The position numbers and the translations under genes were made by a program. DNA of 6,948 bases, taken from NCBI GenBank assembly GCA_905202605.1, contig CAJKSU010000155.1, forward strand, positions 1 to 6,948. Direction: 5' to 3'. Positions 5,918-6,948 of this stretch are shown piece after piece; the first letter of the stretch is position 1; each line of letters starts with the position of its first letter. The DNA comes from an uncultured Eubacteriales bacterium. GTDB lineage: Bacteria; Bacillota; Clostridia; Oscillospirales; Oscillospiraceae. A model generated the notes under the pieces. It worked only from the letters and a program-made list of their open reading frames with translations, did not search any database and was not told the DNA's origin.

Positions 5918-6622
5918 ATGATACGCAAGATCATTCATATTGATACTGAAAAATGTAACGGCTGCGGAGCCTGTGCGGCTGCCTGTCACGAAGGAGCCAT
6001 CGGTATGGTAAACGGCAAGGCGAAGCTGATGCGGGACGATTACTGTGACGGTCTGGGGGACTGCCTTCCGGCCTGTCCCACCGGTGCAATCACGTTCGTG
6101 GAGCGGGAAGCGGCGGCCTATGATGAGCAGGCGGTATTGGAGCATAAAAAGCGTGCCGGAGCGCCCCAGCATGCGGGATGTCCCGGTCACCAGCTGCATA
6201 AGTTTGCACCTAAGCCGCAGGTCAGCGCAGACGCTGCACCGGCCTCTCAGCTGCGGCAGTGGCCCTGCCAGATCAAGCTGGTTCCGGTTCGCGCCCCATA
6301 TTTTCAGGGGGCAGACCTGCTGATCGCGGCGGATTGCACCGCCTATGCCTATGGCAATCTCCACGGCGATTTCATGCAGGGGAAGATTACCCTGATTGGA
6401 TGTCCCAAGCTGGACGCGGTGGACTACAGCGAAAAGCTGTCGGCGATTTTCAAGGGAAATGACATTCGGAGCATTGCACTGACTCGCATGGAGGTGCCGT
6501 GCTGCGGCGGTTTGGAGGCGGCGGTGAAGCGGGCGCTGGAGCAGTGCGGAAAGCAGCTTTCACTGGAAGTCATTACGATTTCTCTGGACGGCAGGATCTT
6601 AAACCGCAGAAAAGAAGGCTGA
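5918..6622 (+). CDS. Ferredoxin-type iron-sulfur protein with cysteine-rich C-terminal domain
   Basis: The product is 234 residues, soluble, without signal peptide. Residues 1-62 form a ferredoxin-like double cluster domain. The first site is complete: C13, C16, C19, C23. The second has C43, C49 and C53, but the usual second cysteine is L46 (CDGLGDC). A linker of about 65-110 follows. The C-terminal domain (about 112-230) has conserved-looking cysteines C140, C162 and the pair C195-C196 in VPCCGG, plus blocks WPCQIKLVPVRAPYF and ADLLIAADCTAYAYG. I recognise this layout from anaerobic Firmicutes, where such proteins often neighbour a Crp/Fnr regulator and sometimes hydroxylamine reductase (hcp). 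No hcp gene is in view. ATG 5918 has AGGAG with an 8-nt spacer. Electron transfer in redox or nitrosative stress is a likely role; substrate and partner are unknown. Confidence 0.9.
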   Translation: MIRKIIHIDTEKCNGCGACAAACHEGAIGMVNGKAKLMRDDYCDGLGDCLPACPTGAITFVEREAAAYDEQAVLEHKKRAGAPQHAGCPGHQLHKFAPKPQVSADAAPASQLRQWPCQIKLVPVRAPYFQGADLLIAADCTAYAYGNLHGDFMQGKITLIGCPKLDAVDYSEKLSAIFKGNDIRSIALTRMEVPCCGGLEAAVKRALEQCGKQLSLEVITISLDGRILNRRKEG

Positions 6623-6673
6623 AACGTGGCATCGGCGGGAACCATATTGACAAAGCGGCAGCGCTGAACTTGA

Positions 6674-6868
6674 AGGATCAGACCGTCTGCCGTCCGGGCA
6701 GGTGGTCGGCCTGTTCCCGGTTTGTATGCCGCGGGTGGCATGACACGGGGCAGTATGATTTCTGGAGATGCGGGCGTGGGGGATATCGAACGGGTGTTTA
6801 CTGCGCTGACACAGGCGTTTAACGAAGGCTGTCTTGCCGGTGTGGCGGCAGCGGAGTATTTGGGATAA
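6674..6868 (+). pseudogene. Frame-broken C-terminal remnant of a probable FAD-dependent oxidoreductase
   Basis: One frame from 6674 to the TAA at 6866-6868 encodes PGLYAAGG at 6716-6739, then a stretch ending FNEGCLAGVAAAEYLG. The glycine-rich PGLYAAGG followed by a final helix of the type LAGVAAAEYL resembles the C-terminal FAD-contacting segment of FAD-dependent oxidoreductases. There is no start codon with a ribosome binding site; the first ATG (6740) is inside the motif. Just upstream, a second frame reads LPSGQVVGLFP (6687-6719), which could be the preceding part displaced by a frameshift near 6711-6724. Only about 250 bases separate the iron-sulfur gene stop from the terminator, so the N-terminal FAD-binding half is gone. 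It may be the relic of a redox partner of the iron-sulfur protein. The exact family is not certain. Confidence 0.5.
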
Positions 6869-6880
6869 GTGTATCAATCA

Positions 6881-6915
6881 AAGCCGGACGAGCCAACATG
6901 GTTCGTCCGGCTTTT
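6881..6915 (+). terminator. Intrinsic terminator ending the iron-sulfur transcription unit
   Basis: AAGCCGGACGA (6881-6891) pairs perfectly with TCGTCCGGCTT (6903-6913). Three more pairs, one of them G-T, close the stem around the loop AACAT, and the run ends in TTTT. It lies 12 bases after the remnant's stop codon. The opposite strand has a shorter T run, so some bidirectional action is possible. The 33 bases after it show no feature. Confidence 0.85.
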
Positions 6916-6948
6916 GCGTATATCAGAACATCAGAGGGCATCGGATGG

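Noticed and set aside
6499..6877. Overlapping frames of 92-107 residues on both strands at the end of the iron-sulfur gene and beyond
   Set aside because: They overlap the iron-sulfur coding sequence or the flavoprotein remnant in other frames and have no ribosome binding site or recognisable features.

Overview
The window looks like chromosomal DNA of an anaerobic Clostridia-type Firmicute, probably a gut Oscillospiraceae/Ruminococcaceae-like organism. This is inferred from the mid-range GC content, AGGAG-type ribosome binding sites about 8 nt before starts, a cysteine-marked clostridial Crp/Fnr regulator, and a ferredoxin-type protein of a family I recognise from anaerobic Firmicutes. No phage, IS, CRISPR, tRNA or rRNA signal was seen. 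The genus cannot be fixed from the sequence alone.

Left unit (about 1-4940, all minus strand). A sigma-70-like promoter at 4912-4940 drives three genes in the order 4865 to 1. The first is a secreted lipoprotein of the family 1 ABC solute-binding type. The second is a large membrane sensor with a double-Cache-like extracellular domain, PAS-like domain, GGDEF and EAL, which would make or break cyclic di-GMP. The third is an unrecognised helical protein cut by the window edge. No ABC permease or ATPase is present, and the binding protein sits directly before the sensor. The simplest reading is that the binding protein feeds a ligand signal to the c-di-GMP enzyme, as in the NspS-MbaA pair of Vibrio cholerae. 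A 7-bp hairpin lies between these two genes and abuts the ribosome binding site of the second.

Middle (4866-5153). This 288-base spacer has no convincing gene. It holds the operon promoter, a small inverted repeat upstream of it, and two stem-loops downstream of the regulator gene.

Right unit (5154-6948). A Crp/Fnr-family regulator (minus) and an iron-sulfur protein (plus) are divergent. Between them is a perfect 16-bp palindrome. It is centred about 41.5 bases before the predicted start of the iron-sulfur transcript and just inside the predicted regulator transcript. This suggests one site that activates the iron-sulfur gene and represses the regulator. After the iron-sulfur gene comes a frame-broken remnant resembling the C-terminus of an FAD-dependent oxidoreductase, then a strong intrinsic terminator. 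The last 33 bases hold nothing I can identify.
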